NCBI GenBank assembly: GCA_017461475.1
Contig: JAFTXX010000037.1
Location: forward strand, 1-60,196
Source of the DNA: Clostridia bacterium
GTDB taxonomy: Bacteria > Bacillota > Clostridia > Oscillospirales > CAG-272
Direction of reading: 5' to 3'
Length of the DNA stretch: 60,196 nt
A model generated the notes under the pieces. The model made no database searches, was not told the origin of the DNA, and saw nothing but the letters and a program-made list of their open reading frames with translations. Of the stretch, positions 9,846 to 18,406 are shown one piece after another. A program made the translations under genes and the position numbers. Each line of letters begins with the position of its first letter. Within the stretch, counting starts at the first letter, position 1.

Positions 9846-10802
9846 TTATTTACGCTTTAGCTTTAACAAAAACATAAACACAGATTTAGGTAAATTACGA
9901 TACATCCATCCAAGCAGTCTCATTTTCAAACTGCGACTATCATTCTGCAACTGTTTTTTTTTATGCGAAGTATTGGCTCTATATTTCCAATATTCTTCAC
10001 GCAAGGGATGCGTACAGTGTTTAACCCAAGGTCTTGTACTCATATTGGGCGTAAAGTGCACAAACACAGGAGAGTTAGTTGCTTCGCGCAGCAAGTCGTC
10101 AGAATAGTATTCCAGCAAACGGTAAAACTTCAGTATTTCTTTGTTTTTTAACTGAAACATGCTGGTAAGAACATTGAATTTAGGGTGAAGTTTTTTAATT
10201 AACCCCATTTTTGACAAAACACCATTAATAGTTCCCTGGTCCATAGCATCAACTTTGCCGTCGCGGGACATAACAAACTCCTTGCATCTGTCAACGAATC
10301 CAATCTCGCGACATTTTTCAAGATTCCAAAGTATCATGCCTGAATTTATATAAATTTCGTTATCGTCAAGTCCGACATTTCTATGTCTTGTTATCGGGTT
10401 GGTATCTGCAACACCTGCAATAGCAAAGCCGCTCAAGTCAGTGTTATACAATTCCGACAAATCCTGCATCACTATTGCATCAACATCCAAATACAGTGCT
10501 CTTTCAGCTCCTATAATCTCCGGAATGAAAATTCTTGCGTATGCCGCAAGGCTCCTGTCCTTTGAAGGGTTACCGCCAAGCTGCGCCGCAATAGTGTCAC
10601 TGCTCATCTCCAAAAAACTGATTTTCATATTAGTATAAATAACCGACAACTCGGAGATAGTACGTTTGGACTCTTCGGATATTCCGCTGTCAAAAATATA
10701 AATTGTTAAAGAGTCAACATTTTCATTATTGATTCCGATAGAAACAAGAAGTGTTTCAAGATGCGGAACATAATTTTCATCGCTTGCAACAACAATGTTC
10801 AT
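9846..10802 (-). CDS. Glycosyltransferase family 8
   Basis: 318 residues. MNIVVASDENYVPHLETLLVS is the GT8 N-terminus. ALYLDVDAIVMQDL carries the DxD metal site. INSGMILWNLEKCR and DQGTINGVL are conserved GT8 segments, with a late HFTPNMSTRPW. GT8 enzymes are retaining galactosyl- or glucosyltransferases of the LgtC type. Start 10802 has AAAGGG 6 nt upstream; a GTG at 10817 would overlap the previous stop. The C-terminus is basic and aromatic, as in membrane-associated GT8 enzymes. Confidence 0.86.
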   Translation of the reverse strand: MNIVVASDENYVPHLETLLVSIGINNENVDSLTIYIFDSGISEESKRTISELSVIYTNMKISFLEMSSDTIAAQLGGNPSKDRSLAAYARIFIPEIIGAERALYLDVDAIVMQDLSELYNTDLSGFAIAGVADTNPITRHRNVGLDDNEIYINSGMILWNLEKCREIGFVDRCKEFVMSRDGKVDAMDQGTINGVLSKMGLIKKLHPKFNVLTSMFQLKNKEILKFYRLLEYYSDDLLREATNSPVFVHFTPNMSTRPWVKHCTHPLREEYWKYRANTSHKKKQLQNDSRSLKMRLLGWMYRNLPKSVFMFLLKLKRK

Positions 10803-10813
10803 ATTTTTCCCTT

Positions 10814-11938
10814 TCACAGCGTGTTCAAAAATTCTTCTACAGAAGCAGTAGTGGACTTTGCGTTAAAATATTTACCTCTTTTCTCTGCCATACTCGTATA
10901 GGTATTAAGCTTTTCAGTGTTTGTCAAAAGTTCGACGAGACTGGTATATAATGCTTCTTCCGCGTTTTCGACTATCACGCCGTACTCATTATCACCAAGC
11001 AGTTCTTCCATACCTGAGCACAATGTTGTTATTACGGGAGTGCCAACAATAAGAGACTCTGTTACAGCCGTGCTAAAGCCTTCGTGTAAAGACGAGCAGA
11101 CGAACAAATCGGCGTTTTTTACATATTTGTACGGATTTGTACGATATCCTAAAAACTCTACCCTATCATTTACATCTAATTCTTCTGCTTGCTTTTTTAG
11201 TTTTTCAAGCAATTCTCCGCTTCCGAGCAGAAGAAGTTTTGCATCAATGTCGATCTCTTTCTTCAAGCGCGCCATTACCGAGACAAGTCGGTCAAATGAC
11301 TTTTGCGGAACCATTCTTCCGACGCTGACCAATGTTATCTGATTATCGTATAGCTCTGCATCTTCAACTTTTTCGTTTGCAAGTGCCGTGATTTTATCGG
11401 ATTCTACAACGTTGTAAAGCACGACATTCTTGATATTACAGTTTGTAAGTTCCGGAAAAGTCCTAAGATAAATGTCTTTAACGGTATTAGCCACGTATAC
11501 TATCGCATCGTATTTCTTTTGCAGCTTGACCGACTCGGAAATACTTCGGTAACTTGCAGCGATTTTTTTCTTTTCGTGGAATTCGTTATGTACCCATTGA
11601 ACGATTTTAACATTCTCATACGGACAGCCAGCAACAATGCGAGTAGTAGGCCCCTGAACAAACGAAACGACAATGTCATACTCATTAGGTATCATTTTAC
11701 GATACAGAAATTTTGGAGAAAAAAGTTTAAGTAAATGGATGTTACCTCTGAAAGACTTTTTAAATACATACTTATAGGTAACGTCCTTGGAAATATACTG
11801 TTTATTTACCCCCACATCAAACAGAGAAAGCAGAGTTACATCATACTTAGTTTTATCAATGTTGTTTACTAAATTGACCAACACCTTTTCTGCGCCGCCT
11901 CCGGCAAGAGAGGTTATGAAAAATAAAACTCTTTTCAT
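10814..11938 (-). CDS. Glycosyltransferase family 4 (GT-B)
   Basis: 374 residues. It begins MKRVLFFITSLAGGGAEKVLVNLVN, the usual GT4 nucleotide-independent half with the GGAE loop. It continues with VSVGRMVPQKSFDRL and LLLGSGELLEKL, then the donor-site signature SLHEGFSTAVTESLIVGTPVITT. It probably adds one sugar of the repeat unit. It is more like EpsF/PglH-type enzymes than the other GT4 genes here, but donor and acceptor are unknown. Confidence 0.88.
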   Translation of the reverse strand: MKRVLFFITSLAGGGAEKVLVNLVNNIDKTKYDVTLLSLFDVGVNKQYISKDVTYKYVFKKSFRGNIHLLKLFSPKFLYRKMIPNEYDIVVSFVQGPTTRIVAGCPYENVKIVQWVHNEFHEKKKIAASYRSISESVKLQKKYDAIVYVANTVKDIYLRTFPELTNCNIKNVVLYNVVESDKITALANEKVEDAELYDNQITLVSVGRMVPQKSFDRLVSVMARLKKEIDIDAKLLLLGSGELLEKLKKQAEELDVNDRVEFLGYRTNPYKYVKNADLFVCSSLHEGFSTAVTESLIVGTPVITTLCSGMEELLGDNEYGVIVENAEEALYTSLVELLTNTEKLNTYTSMAEKRGKYFNAKSTTASVEEFLNTL

Positions 11939-11953
11939 CTTTTATCTCACTTA

Positions 11954-13024
11954 TTAACCAAATAAATCAAATCTGTAAGGAATCAAATGACCTTGTTCAA
12001 GAATATATGCCGTCAAAGTAAAACGCGCTATGGCATATAAATATATTGATACAGTCGTAAACGCTTTGTTATGTTTCTCTACGCAGAACGGTAAATAACC
12101 GAAAATAATGACCTGCGAAGGAACAGAGAAATAGTACGCAAGGCGCTTAACCTGCGGGTGTGAAAAACCGGTGATACCTATAAGATTTGCAACTATTAAA
12201 AGAGAAAACAAAAACTCAAGTCGCGGATCTTTATCTTTGAATTTTTTATATAATTTCGAAATTACAAAAAGAACTAAGAGATTCAAATAAAACTCTCGGT
12301 TACTTCCCCCATCTTTGTCATTTGCATACGAAGCGTAGCTTTCAAAGAGCGATACATTTGATGAAAAAAACGATATGATCGACTGATATCCAAGCACCGC
12401 AATTGTAGCAGCAATAATCAAAAGCACTCGGCGGTTACCTACTACTGCAGAATCTGTCTTGTGTGACCAAAATAACCAAAATGTTATTGCTACAAACGCC
12501 GAGGCATGGAACATTGTGGCTATTATTACACATAAAGCAAATTTGAAAAACTTGTTTTCAAAGACGTATTTCATTCCCCAAAACACTATCGCTACAGCAA
12601 TAAACTCACGTGATACATTAAAGGAAGTGGTATACATGAGCAACAAAAACACTACCATTGCACAACTTATATCCATGTCAGAATAGTGTTTTTTTACCGT
12701 ACTGTATATCGGAATGACAATTAATGCCGCAATAACTCCCCATGTAAACACTCTTCCGCCGATACTGTAGGTTATCTTATTAATAAAGTTAAACAAAATA
12801 TCATCGTTTACTTTAGAAAAAAAGTCTCCCCATTCCATCGCCGCATATCTTTTAAAAATGTTCATATACGTAACAAAGTCGGTACCGACTCTATTACGTC
12901 CTGCAGCAAATATAATTACAACAGCAAGTCCTATAATACCGTATACATCGTATTTTTTGGGGGAATAACCAAGCATCATTGCTCCGAACGTCAAAACAAT
13001 GATATATATTAAAAGACTATTCAT
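11954..13024 (-). CDS. EpsG-family polysaccharide polymerase (Wzy-like)
   Basis: 356 residues with about ten hydrophobic segments. The family region GRNRVGTDFVTYMNIFKRY follows the second membrane helix, and YTTSFNVSREFIAVAIVFWGMKYVF is the usual EpsG core. These proteins polymerise lipid-linked repeat units outside the membrane. With the flippase at 6588-8111 this gives a complete Wzx/Wzy-type export route. The start overlaps the end of the GT2 gene by 8 nt. Confidence 0.86.
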   Translation of the reverse strand: MNSLLIYIIVLTFGAMMLGYSPKKYDVYGIIGLAVVIIFAAGRNRVGTDFVTYMNIFKRYAAMEWGDFFSKVNDDILFNFINKITYSIGGRVFTWGVIAALIVIPIYSTVKKHYSDMDISCAMVVFLLLMYTTSFNVSREFIAVAIVFWGMKYVFENKFFKFALCVIIATMFHASAFVAITFWLFWSHKTDSAVVGNRRVLLIIAATIAVLGYQSIISFFSSNVSLFESYASYANDKDGGSNREFYLNLLVLFVISKLYKKFKDKDPRLEFLFSLLIVANLIGITGFSHPQVKRLAYYFSVPSQVIIFGYLPFCVEKHNKAFTTVSIYLYAIARFTLTAYILEQGHLIPYRFDLFG

Positions 13025-13841
13025 TAATACAGCTTTTCTCCTTGCCTTCTGCCTTTTTTTTGTGATAAAAAACCATCAGCTTTGTAGGAATAATTGCAGA
13101 AATAATCGGTTTAAATGCCAAATAATATTTAAAAATAGGGGCTTTTACAAGTCGATAACCATAAATCGCTGTTCTGGTATACATTGTTGCGGTTTTCAGA
13201 GTACGCTTTTTATAATCAGATGAACTCTCATGATAAATTATAAGAGGTTCCTGCATGTTGTAACCTTTAAAGCCTGCGGCAAAAAATCGAAACCACAGAT
13301 CCCAATCCTGACCACGAACAGTTCTTTTTGCAACGGTATAACCGCCAAGTTGATCATAACAGGACTTTCTCATCATAATGGTAGGATGCATAAACATTGG
13401 ACCGCGAAGAAGATTGTTTAAATCCGGATTTTCTTTGGGAATTCTAACGCCTACTATCTTTTCTCCGTCAAAAACCTTAGCCGCGCTACCGACTACTGCA
13501 TATTCGGGATTATTTTCCAAAAAGTCTACCTGCTTTTCAATTCTTTCGGGCAAACAAACATCATCAGTATCCATCCGCGCCACATATTCGCCTTTAGCAA
13601 CCCCAAGACAATTATTAAGTGTTGCAGCAAGCCTCATGTTTTGGGGATTACTGATAACAACAATTCTTTCGTCTTGCTGACTGTATTTCTTCAAAACCTC
13701 AAGCGTATTATCCCGTGAACAATCATCACATATTATAAGTTCCCAATTTGTATAAGTCTGTGCGATTATAGACTCTATGCACTTACCCACGGCATCGGCA
13801 CAATTATATGCACCAACAATTATACTAACTAAAGGTTTCAT
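13017..13841 (-). CDS. Glycosyltransferase family 2 (GT-A)
   Basis: 274 residues. The GT2 domain starts at the N-terminus (PLVSIIVGAYNCADAVGKCIESI), with the first Asp pair in IICDDCSRDNT and the metal-binding DTDD in YVARMDTDDVCLPERIE. A later GQDWDLWFRF resembles the catalytic ED/QxxRW-like region. An inverting transferase. The start has GAGG 7 nt upstream. It overlaps the downstream polymerase gene, so the two are probably translated together. Confidence 0.88.
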   Translation of the reverse strand: MKPLVSIIVGAYNCADAVGKCIESIIAQTYTNWELIICDDCSRDNTLEVLKKYSQQDERIVVISNPQNMRLAATLNNCLGVAKGEYVARMDTDDVCLPERIEKQVDFLENNPEYAVVGSAAKVFDGEKIVGVRIPKENPDLNNLLRGPMFMHPTIMMRKSCYDQLGGYTVAKRTVRGQDWDLWFRFFAAGFKGYNMQEPLIIYHESSSDYKKRTLKTATMYTRTAIYGYRLVKAPIFKYYLAFKPIISAIIPTKLMVFYHKKKAEGKEKSCINE

Positions 13842-13854
13842 AATATTTCCTCAT

Positions 13855-14940
13855 TTACTGTAATTGTTTTATTGTATCTGCAACTACAACTCTTTTATCA
13901 AAAACTTTTTCCATATGTGCTCTGCCAATGCGTCCCATTTCTGCTTTTTCTTCGCTCGAAAATTGTGAAAATTCAAGCATTTTTTCATAAAGGCTATCGG
14001 GATTTTGGGCTTCACACAGAAGTCCGCTTTTGCCGTCAATCACCGCTTCTTTACATCCGGGGATATTACTGGTTATAAGAGGGCGTCCCATTGCGGCAGA
14101 CTCAAGATTAGTATTTGCCATGCCTTCATGCCACGACGGCAAAACAAAACAGTGACACTTTTCAATAAACGGTCTGACATCACTTTGAAAGCCATGATTT
14201 TTCAGCCAACCGACTTTTTCATATTTGTGTATTTTTTCAGAATAATCCTCTTCAAATGGACCGACCAGATTAAGTGTGAAGTTAATACCTTTAGAGTTTA
14301 ACCTTTCTGCGGCAGCGAAAAGTTCTTCCACGCCTTTCTCTTTCATAACTCTGCCTATAAAGAGAAATTCGATTTTCTCATCACATTCAGGATACTGCGT
14401 ATAAGCAAAGTGCTCAAGGTTTACACCTGCTCCGCTCAGAAGATGCGCCTGTTCCTCTTTTATTATTTTCTCGTCCAAGAAAATCTGCATATTGGTACTG
14501 TTCTCAAAAAATACCACCTTAGCCTTCTTGAGCGCGATCTTATACATAAACACTACAAGCTTTTTCAAAAAGCCGTTTCCCTGAAATGAGGTTCCGAGTC
14601 CGGTTATATTGGCAAAATAATCAACCTTCTTAAGCCTGCAAGCAAAGCCGCCATAAACATTGGGCTTAACCGTATATGTAATAACCTTATCGGGTTTCAG
14701 TTTTCCGAGAGTCTTGAATAACTTAAAAAAAAGTTTGATATCCTTCAAAGGATTCATTCCTCGTCGGTCAATGTCTGTAAAAACGCACTTGCAACCGATA
14801 TTTTCAAGTAAATCTACTTTCTCGCCTTCAGGCATAACACAAAAAACTTCGTTTCCGTTGCCTATAAGTTCGGATATAAGTTCCCTGCGAAATGAGTAAA
14901 GTCCTCCGCTGTAATTGGTAATTATAACAGTTTTTTGCAT
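13855..14940 (-). CDS. Glycosyltransferase family 4, PglA-like
   Basis: 361 residues. NYSGGLYSFRRELI, TYTVKPNVYGGFACR, FANITGLGTSF and the donor-site PSWHEGMANTNLESAAMGRPLITSNIPGCKEAV match the PglA/CapM-like subgroup that adds the second sugar onto a diacetylbacillosamine-type or similar lipid-linked amino sugar. It lies directly downstream of the PglD-, PglC- and PglE-like genes, which supports that role. The sugar is probably GalNAc or GlcNAc (inference). Confidence 0.85.
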   Translation of the reverse strand: MQKTVIITNYSGGLYSFRRELISELIGNGNEVFCVMPEGEKVDLLENIGCKCVFTDIDRRGMNPLKDIKLFFKLFKTLGKLKPDKVITYTVKPNVYGGFACRLKKVDYFANITGLGTSFQGNGFLKKLVVFMYKIALKKAKVVFFENSTNMQIFLDEKIIKEEQAHLLSGAGVNLEHFAYTQYPECDEKIEFLFIGRVMKEKGVEELFAAAERLNSKGINFTLNLVGPFEEDYSEKIHKYEKVGWLKNHGFQSDVRPFIEKCHCFVLPSWHEGMANTNLESAAMGRPLITSNIPGCKEAVIDGKSGLLCEAQNPDSLYEKMLEFSQFSSEEKAEMGRIGRAHMEKVFDKRVVVADTIKQLQ

Positions 14941-14977
14941 CTCTTCCTCGAATTACATTTTAATCGTTTCAATAAAA

Positions 14978-15601
14978 CTAATCGTGTATAACTGCCGGTA
15001 CGCCAAGATATGTTCCGGACCTTTCGATATCTTTCACAACAACAGCACCCGCGCCTATCATACAATCATCACATATACTTATGTTATTAATAACAGTGGC
15101 GCCTGCGCCTATCCATGTATTCCTTCCAACAAAAGCCGTACCGCACAGATGTGCTCCCACAGAGACATGGACATAATCATTAACAATACAATCATGGTCA
15201 ACAGATGCGGCTGTATTTATGATTGCGCCGTCACCGATAGTTACTCCGGTATTTATAATTACACCCGGCATAACCACCGTCCCGCGCCCGACTACAACCG
15301 AGCTTCCTATTATCGCAGACGGATGTATTAAAGTGGCAAGATTGGCGTTTATATACGCAAGCTTTTCGGAAATTCTTTTACGAATCGCACAGTCGCCCAC
15401 CGCAACAAAAAAATCATACTCGTTAACAAAGTTCTCCGCATCAGCTATCGTTCCTAAGACAGGGTAATCTGTGACACTTTTTTTTGCATTATCATCCAAA
15501 AAAGCAATTTGGGAATACATCCCCATTGTTTTTGCAACATCGGCAACTACACGACCGTGTCCACCGGCACCGATTATAATCAATTTATCTTTGTTCTTCA
15601 T
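14978..15601 (-). CDS. Sugar O/N-acetyltransferase of the PglD/NeuD type
   Basis: 207 residues. The N-terminal Rossmann-like domain has IIIGAGGHGRVVADVA, and the C-terminal part is a left-handed parallel beta helix with hexapeptide repeats (IHPSAIIGSSVVVGRGTVV onward). His in SVDHDCIVNDYVHV is the expected catalytic base. PglD-type enzymes acetylate the 4-amino group of the UDP-sugar made by a PglE-type aminotransferase, which is encoded two genes upstream. The gene overlaps the sugar-phosphate transferase by 17 nt. Confidence 0.86.
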   Translation of the reverse strand: MKNKDKLIIIGAGGHGRVVADVAKTMGMYSQIAFLDDNAKKSVTDYPVLGTIADAENFVNEYDFFVAVGDCAIRKRISEKLAYINANLATLIHPSAIIGSSVVVGRGTVVMPGVIINTGVTIGDGAIINTAASVDHDCIVNDYVHVSVGAHLCGTAFVGRNTWIGAGATVINNISICDDCMIGAGAVVVKDIERSGTYLGVPAVIHD

Positions 15602-16229
15602 ACAGTCTTTTTTCTTCTATGTGTTTACACGTTCCCGTAAACTCTTCCATAGTTGCAGATGACTCAGCCGAAACACCGTCTCTCATCAAAACACATTTTA
15701 TCGTTGCAAAAAAGATTTTAATATCCATCCACAAACTTATATTGCGAACATACTCGACATCCATTGCAAATTTCTCTTCCCAAGAAAGAAGATTTCTACC
15801 GTTTGCTTGAGCATATCCGGTAAGCCCCGGCCGTACATCGTGGCGATGACGTTGTTCATCGTCATATAACGGCAAATATTTCACCAAAAGCGGTCTCGGG
15901 CCGATGATGGACATATCGCCTTTGAGGATATTGATAAGTTCGGGGAGTTCGTCGATTGAAGTTTTGCGGATGAATTTACCGTATCCTGTAAGACGTTTAT
16001 CGTCGGGGAGAAGGTTGCCGTCTTTATCCTTTTCGCAGGTCATGGAGCGGAATTTTATCAGTTTGAATATCTTTTCATCTTTACCGGGGCGAAGTTGAGT
16101 AAAGAAAGGATTGCCTTTCATCACTATGGCGCCGATTATTGTGAATATCAGCAAAAACGGTGAAAGCACTATCAGCGCAAGGAGTGACAAAACAAAGTCA
16201 AAAAAGCGTTTAAAAAATTTTGCATACAT
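15585..16229 (-). CDS. Initiating sugar-phosphate transferase, PglC-like (bacterial sugar transferase)
   Basis: 214 residues. One N-terminal reentrant hydrophobic helix (DFVLSLLALIVLSPFLLIF) is followed by the family core: KGNPFFTQLRPGKDEKIFKLIKFRSM, RLTGYGKFIRKTSIDELPELINILKGDMSIIGPRPLL and RPGLTGYAQANGR. It is a small monotopic phosphoglycosyl transferase that moves a sugar phosphate to undecaprenyl phosphate and so starts repeat-unit synthesis. The DE pair in SIDELP is the known catalytic dyad. Start 16229 follows GAGG and lies after the aminotransferase stop. Confidence 0.9.
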   Translation of the reverse strand: MYAKFFKRFFDFVLSLLALIVLSPFLLIFTIIGAIVMKGNPFFTQLRPGKDEKIFKLIKFRSMTCEKDKDGNLLPDDKRLTGYGKFIRKTSIDELPELINILKGDMSIIGPRPLLVKYLPLYDDEQRHRHDVRPGLTGYAQANGRNLLSWEEKFAMDVEYVRNISLWMDIKIFFATIKCVLMRDGVSAESSATMEEFTGTCKHIEEKRLYEEQR

Positions 16230-16240
16230 GTCTATGTACC

Positions 16241-17377
16241 TCAAAAGCAAGACTTAACAACGTCAATAACAATCTGCTGTTCTTCCTCTGTCATTTTTAT
16301 ATCGCTGGGGAGACAAATTCCGCGGGCGAAGATGTCCTCGCCCACGTTATCGCCTGCGGTTATCATATCACAATCAGCGTAAACCGGCTGCATATGCATG
16401 GGTTTCCAAATCGGGCGGGACTCAATATTGAGTGAATCGAGAATTTCGCGGAGTTTATTCGGGTCGCATTTATCCATTGCGTCTTCGTTTATTGTAAGGC
16501 AGGAAAGCCAGAAGTTAGGCTTTGAACATTCGAGGTATGGGTTCATCTTTACGGGAAGGCCTTTGAACGCTTCCTCATAACGGCGGTAAATCTTTTCTTT
16601 GAGGTCGCGGTGACCGTCAAGATGAGGAAGCTGGCCGCGGCCGATTCCTGCAACTATATTGCTCATGCGGTAATTATAACCGATTTCGCTGTGCTGATAC
16701 CACGGCGCGGCATCGCGTGCCTGGGTTGCCCAAAAGAATGCTTTTTTCTTGGCTTCCTCGGTGTCGGTAATGAGCATACCGCCGCCCGAGGTGGTGATAA
16801 TTTTATTTCCGTTGAAGGAAAGGATCGCGTATTTGCCGAAAGTACCCATTTTTCTGCCCTTATACTCTGCGGAAAATGCTTCAGCCGCGTCCTCGATAAG
16901 AATAGCGTTGCGCTTTTCGCAAACGGCAATTATCTCATCCATTTTTGCGGGAGTGCCGTAAAGGTGAGCAAGCATAACAACTTTTGTGTCCGGATACTTT
17001 TGAAATGCTTTTTCAAGCGCCGCGGGATCCATGTTCCATGTATCGCGTTCTGCGTCTATAAACACAGGGGTTGCACCCTCATACGTAACAGGATTAACGG
17101 TTGCAGCGAAAGTCATGTCCGTGCAGAACACACGGTCACCCGCCTTTACACCTGCGAGTTTGACTGCAAGATGAAGTGCGGCAGTTCCGGCATTGAGAGC
17201 AAGGGTATGAACATCCTGCGCAAGATAATCCGCCGTTTCTTTTTCAAAAGCATCTACATTGAATCCGAGAGGCGCTACCCAGTTTCTTTCAAATGCCTCC
17301 TCAATGTATTTCATTTCATCGCCGTGCATGGTGGGAGTTGAAAGCCATATTCTTTGGCTGTCTTTATTGCGCTGCAT
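16241..17377 (-). CDS. DegT/DnrJ/EryC1 aminotransferase, PglE-like
   Basis: 378 residues, PLP-dependent, fold type I. ALNAGTAALHLAVKLAG is the phosphate-binding loop. LIEDAAEAFSA has the Asp that binds the pyridine N. Lys192 in FNGNKIITTSGGGML is the Schiff-base lysine. It probably aminates a UDP-4-keto-6-deoxy-hexosamine to the 4-amino sugar for the PglD-like acetyltransferase and PglC-like transferase that follow. The required 4,6-dehydratase (PglF type) is not in the window. It is the first gene of the operon; GGAAAGG lies 11 nt before the start. Confidence 0.88.
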   Translation of the reverse strand: MQRNKDSQRIWLSTPTMHGDEMKYIEEAFERNWVAPLGFNVDAFEKETADYLAQDVHTLALNAGTAALHLAVKLAGVKAGDRVFCTDMTFAATVNPVTYEGATPVFIDAERDTWNMDPAALEKAFQKYPDTKVVMLAHLYGTPAKMDEIIAVCEKRNAILIEDAAEAFSAEYKGRKMGTFGKYAILSFNGNKIITTSGGGMLITDTEEAKKKAFFWATQARDAAPWYQHSEIGYNYRMSNIVAGIGRGQLPHLDGHRDLKEKIYRRYEEAFKGLPVKMNPYLECSKPNFWLSCLTINEDAMDKCDPNKLREILDSLNIESRPIWKPMHMQPVYADCDMITAGDNVGEDIFARGICLPSDIKMTEEEQQIVIDVVKSCF

Positions 17378-17432
17378 TTTCTTAGTTCCTTTCCGAAATG
17401 CCCACATGGCATACTTTGACACATACAGTAAT

Positions 17433-17461
17433 ATTGTATTACTTTTTCGACAGAAAGTCAA
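17433..17461 (-). promoter_or_regulatory. Sigma-A promoter of the polysaccharide operon
   Basis: Minus strand: -35 TTGACT (17456-17461), 17 bp spacer, -10 TACAAT (17433-17438), predicted start near 17426, about 50 nt before the aminotransferase gene. Upstream sequence (17462-17498) is almost pure A/T and could act as an UP element. No internal terminator was seen down to 781, so the unit is about 16.6 kb. Confidence 0.72.
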
Positions 17462-17498
17462 GGAATATATAAATTATATATAAAATTATATATAAAAA

Positions 17499-17522
17499 GC
17501 ACTCGGGAATTCACCCGAGTGC
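17499..17522 (-). terminator. Intrinsic terminator after the SASP gene
   Basis: GCACTCGGG and CCCGAGTGC form a perfect 9 bp stem around a 6 nt loop. On the minus strand it is followed by TTTTTATATA. It lies 20 bp after the SASP stop and separates the spore gene from the polysaccharide promoter. Confidence 0.88.
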
Positions 17523-17541
17523 CCAAAACTATAACGGCGTG

Positions 17542-17739
17542 TTATTTGGTTTTGATTTCGTTTTCGTACTTCTCTACCATCTTCTTGACCATCTGGCCAC
17601 CGATAGAACCGGCCTGCTTGGAGGTGAGGTTACCGTTATAACCCTGATTGAGAGTTACGCCTACCTCACTTGCAGCTTCCATCTTGAACTGTTCAAGAGC
17701 AGCCTTAGCTTCAGGAACAAGTGTCTTGTTGCTTGCCAT
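17542..17739 (-). CDS. Small acid-soluble spore protein, alpha/beta type
   Basis: 65 residues. KAALEQFKMEAASEVGV has the GPR protease site region (E-x-A-S-E), and NGNLTSKQAGSIGGQMVKKMVEKYE is the second conserved half of alpha/beta SASPs. It coats spore DNA in a B/A-like form and protects it from UV and heat. GAGG lies 8 nt before the start. Members of this family are normally forespore (sigma-G) controlled; I could not identify a convincing sigma-G promoter. Single gene with its own terminator. Confidence 0.95.
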   Translation of the reverse strand: MASNKTLVPEAKAALEQFKMEAASEVGVTLNQGYNGNLTSKQAGSIGGQMVKKMVEKYENEIKTK

Positions 17740-17845
17740 TTCTGTTCTCCTCTTTTTGTTTTGTGGAATAATCTATATCATCGAACACACTCTCGTGTGC
17801 TCTGTTATTATTATTATCAAAAGCCGAGGTATTATGACTGGCAAT

Positions 17846-18406
17846 TTAATCAAAAATTTTCTGAATTTGTTTGCCGACGAGCGCCTGTTCAAGAGTTTCT
17901 TCAAGGCGTGAAAAATCAGCGACCAAGGAGTGCGGTTTTTCTACGCAGTCATCCTGCTTCATCGGCACAAAGTAAACATTTTTGCGCATAAGCAACGTCG
18001 CAATGTTTTTCAAATTTGCAGACAAAGCATCGTTTGAAGCGAGTGCGATAACAAGCGTGCGATTAGAGCGAAGATGTGCTTTGGCCGCCATTGTTACCGC
18101 CGTATCGGTAATACCGTTTGCAAGTTTAGCAAGAGTGTTGCCCGTACACGGGCAAATTATAAGCGCATCGAGTGAAATTTTAGGACCGAGAGGTTCGGCT
18201 TCTGCAACGGTATGTATTACCTTTTTGCCGCTGACTCTTTCAAGCGACTCGCAAAAGTCGGCGGCTTTTTGAAATCTTGTGTCAATTGAGAAAACGTTTT
18301 CGCTGACGATAGGCAAAACATCTTTGCCTTCCGAAATCATTTTCTCAAAGTGGGAAAAGGATTTTGAGAGAGTACAAAACGAACCGCAAAAAGCGTATCC
18401 TATCAT
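17846..18406 (-). CDS. dpaB: Dipicolinate synthase subunit B
   Basis: 186 residues, flavoprotein-like fold. MIGYAFCGSFCTLSKSFSHFEKM is the SpoVFB N-terminus; the central IICPCTGNTLAKLANGITDTAVTMAAKAHLR and NVYFVPMKQDDCVEKP are the conserved parts. With DpaA it makes dipicolinic acid in the mother cell from the lysine-pathway dihydrodipicolinate product. The start 18406 overlaps the dpaA stop in ATGA, which means translational coupling. The longer frame to 18592 is out of family. Confidence 0.92.
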   Translation of the reverse strand: MIGYAFCGSFCTLSKSFSHFEKMISEGKDVLPIVSENVFSIDTRFQKAADFCESLERVSGKKVIHTVAEAEPLGPKISLDALIICPCTGNTLAKLANGITDTAVTMAAKAHLRSNRTLVIALASNDALSANLKNIATLLMRKNVYFVPMKQDDCVEKPHSLVADFSRLEETLEQALVGKQIQKIFD

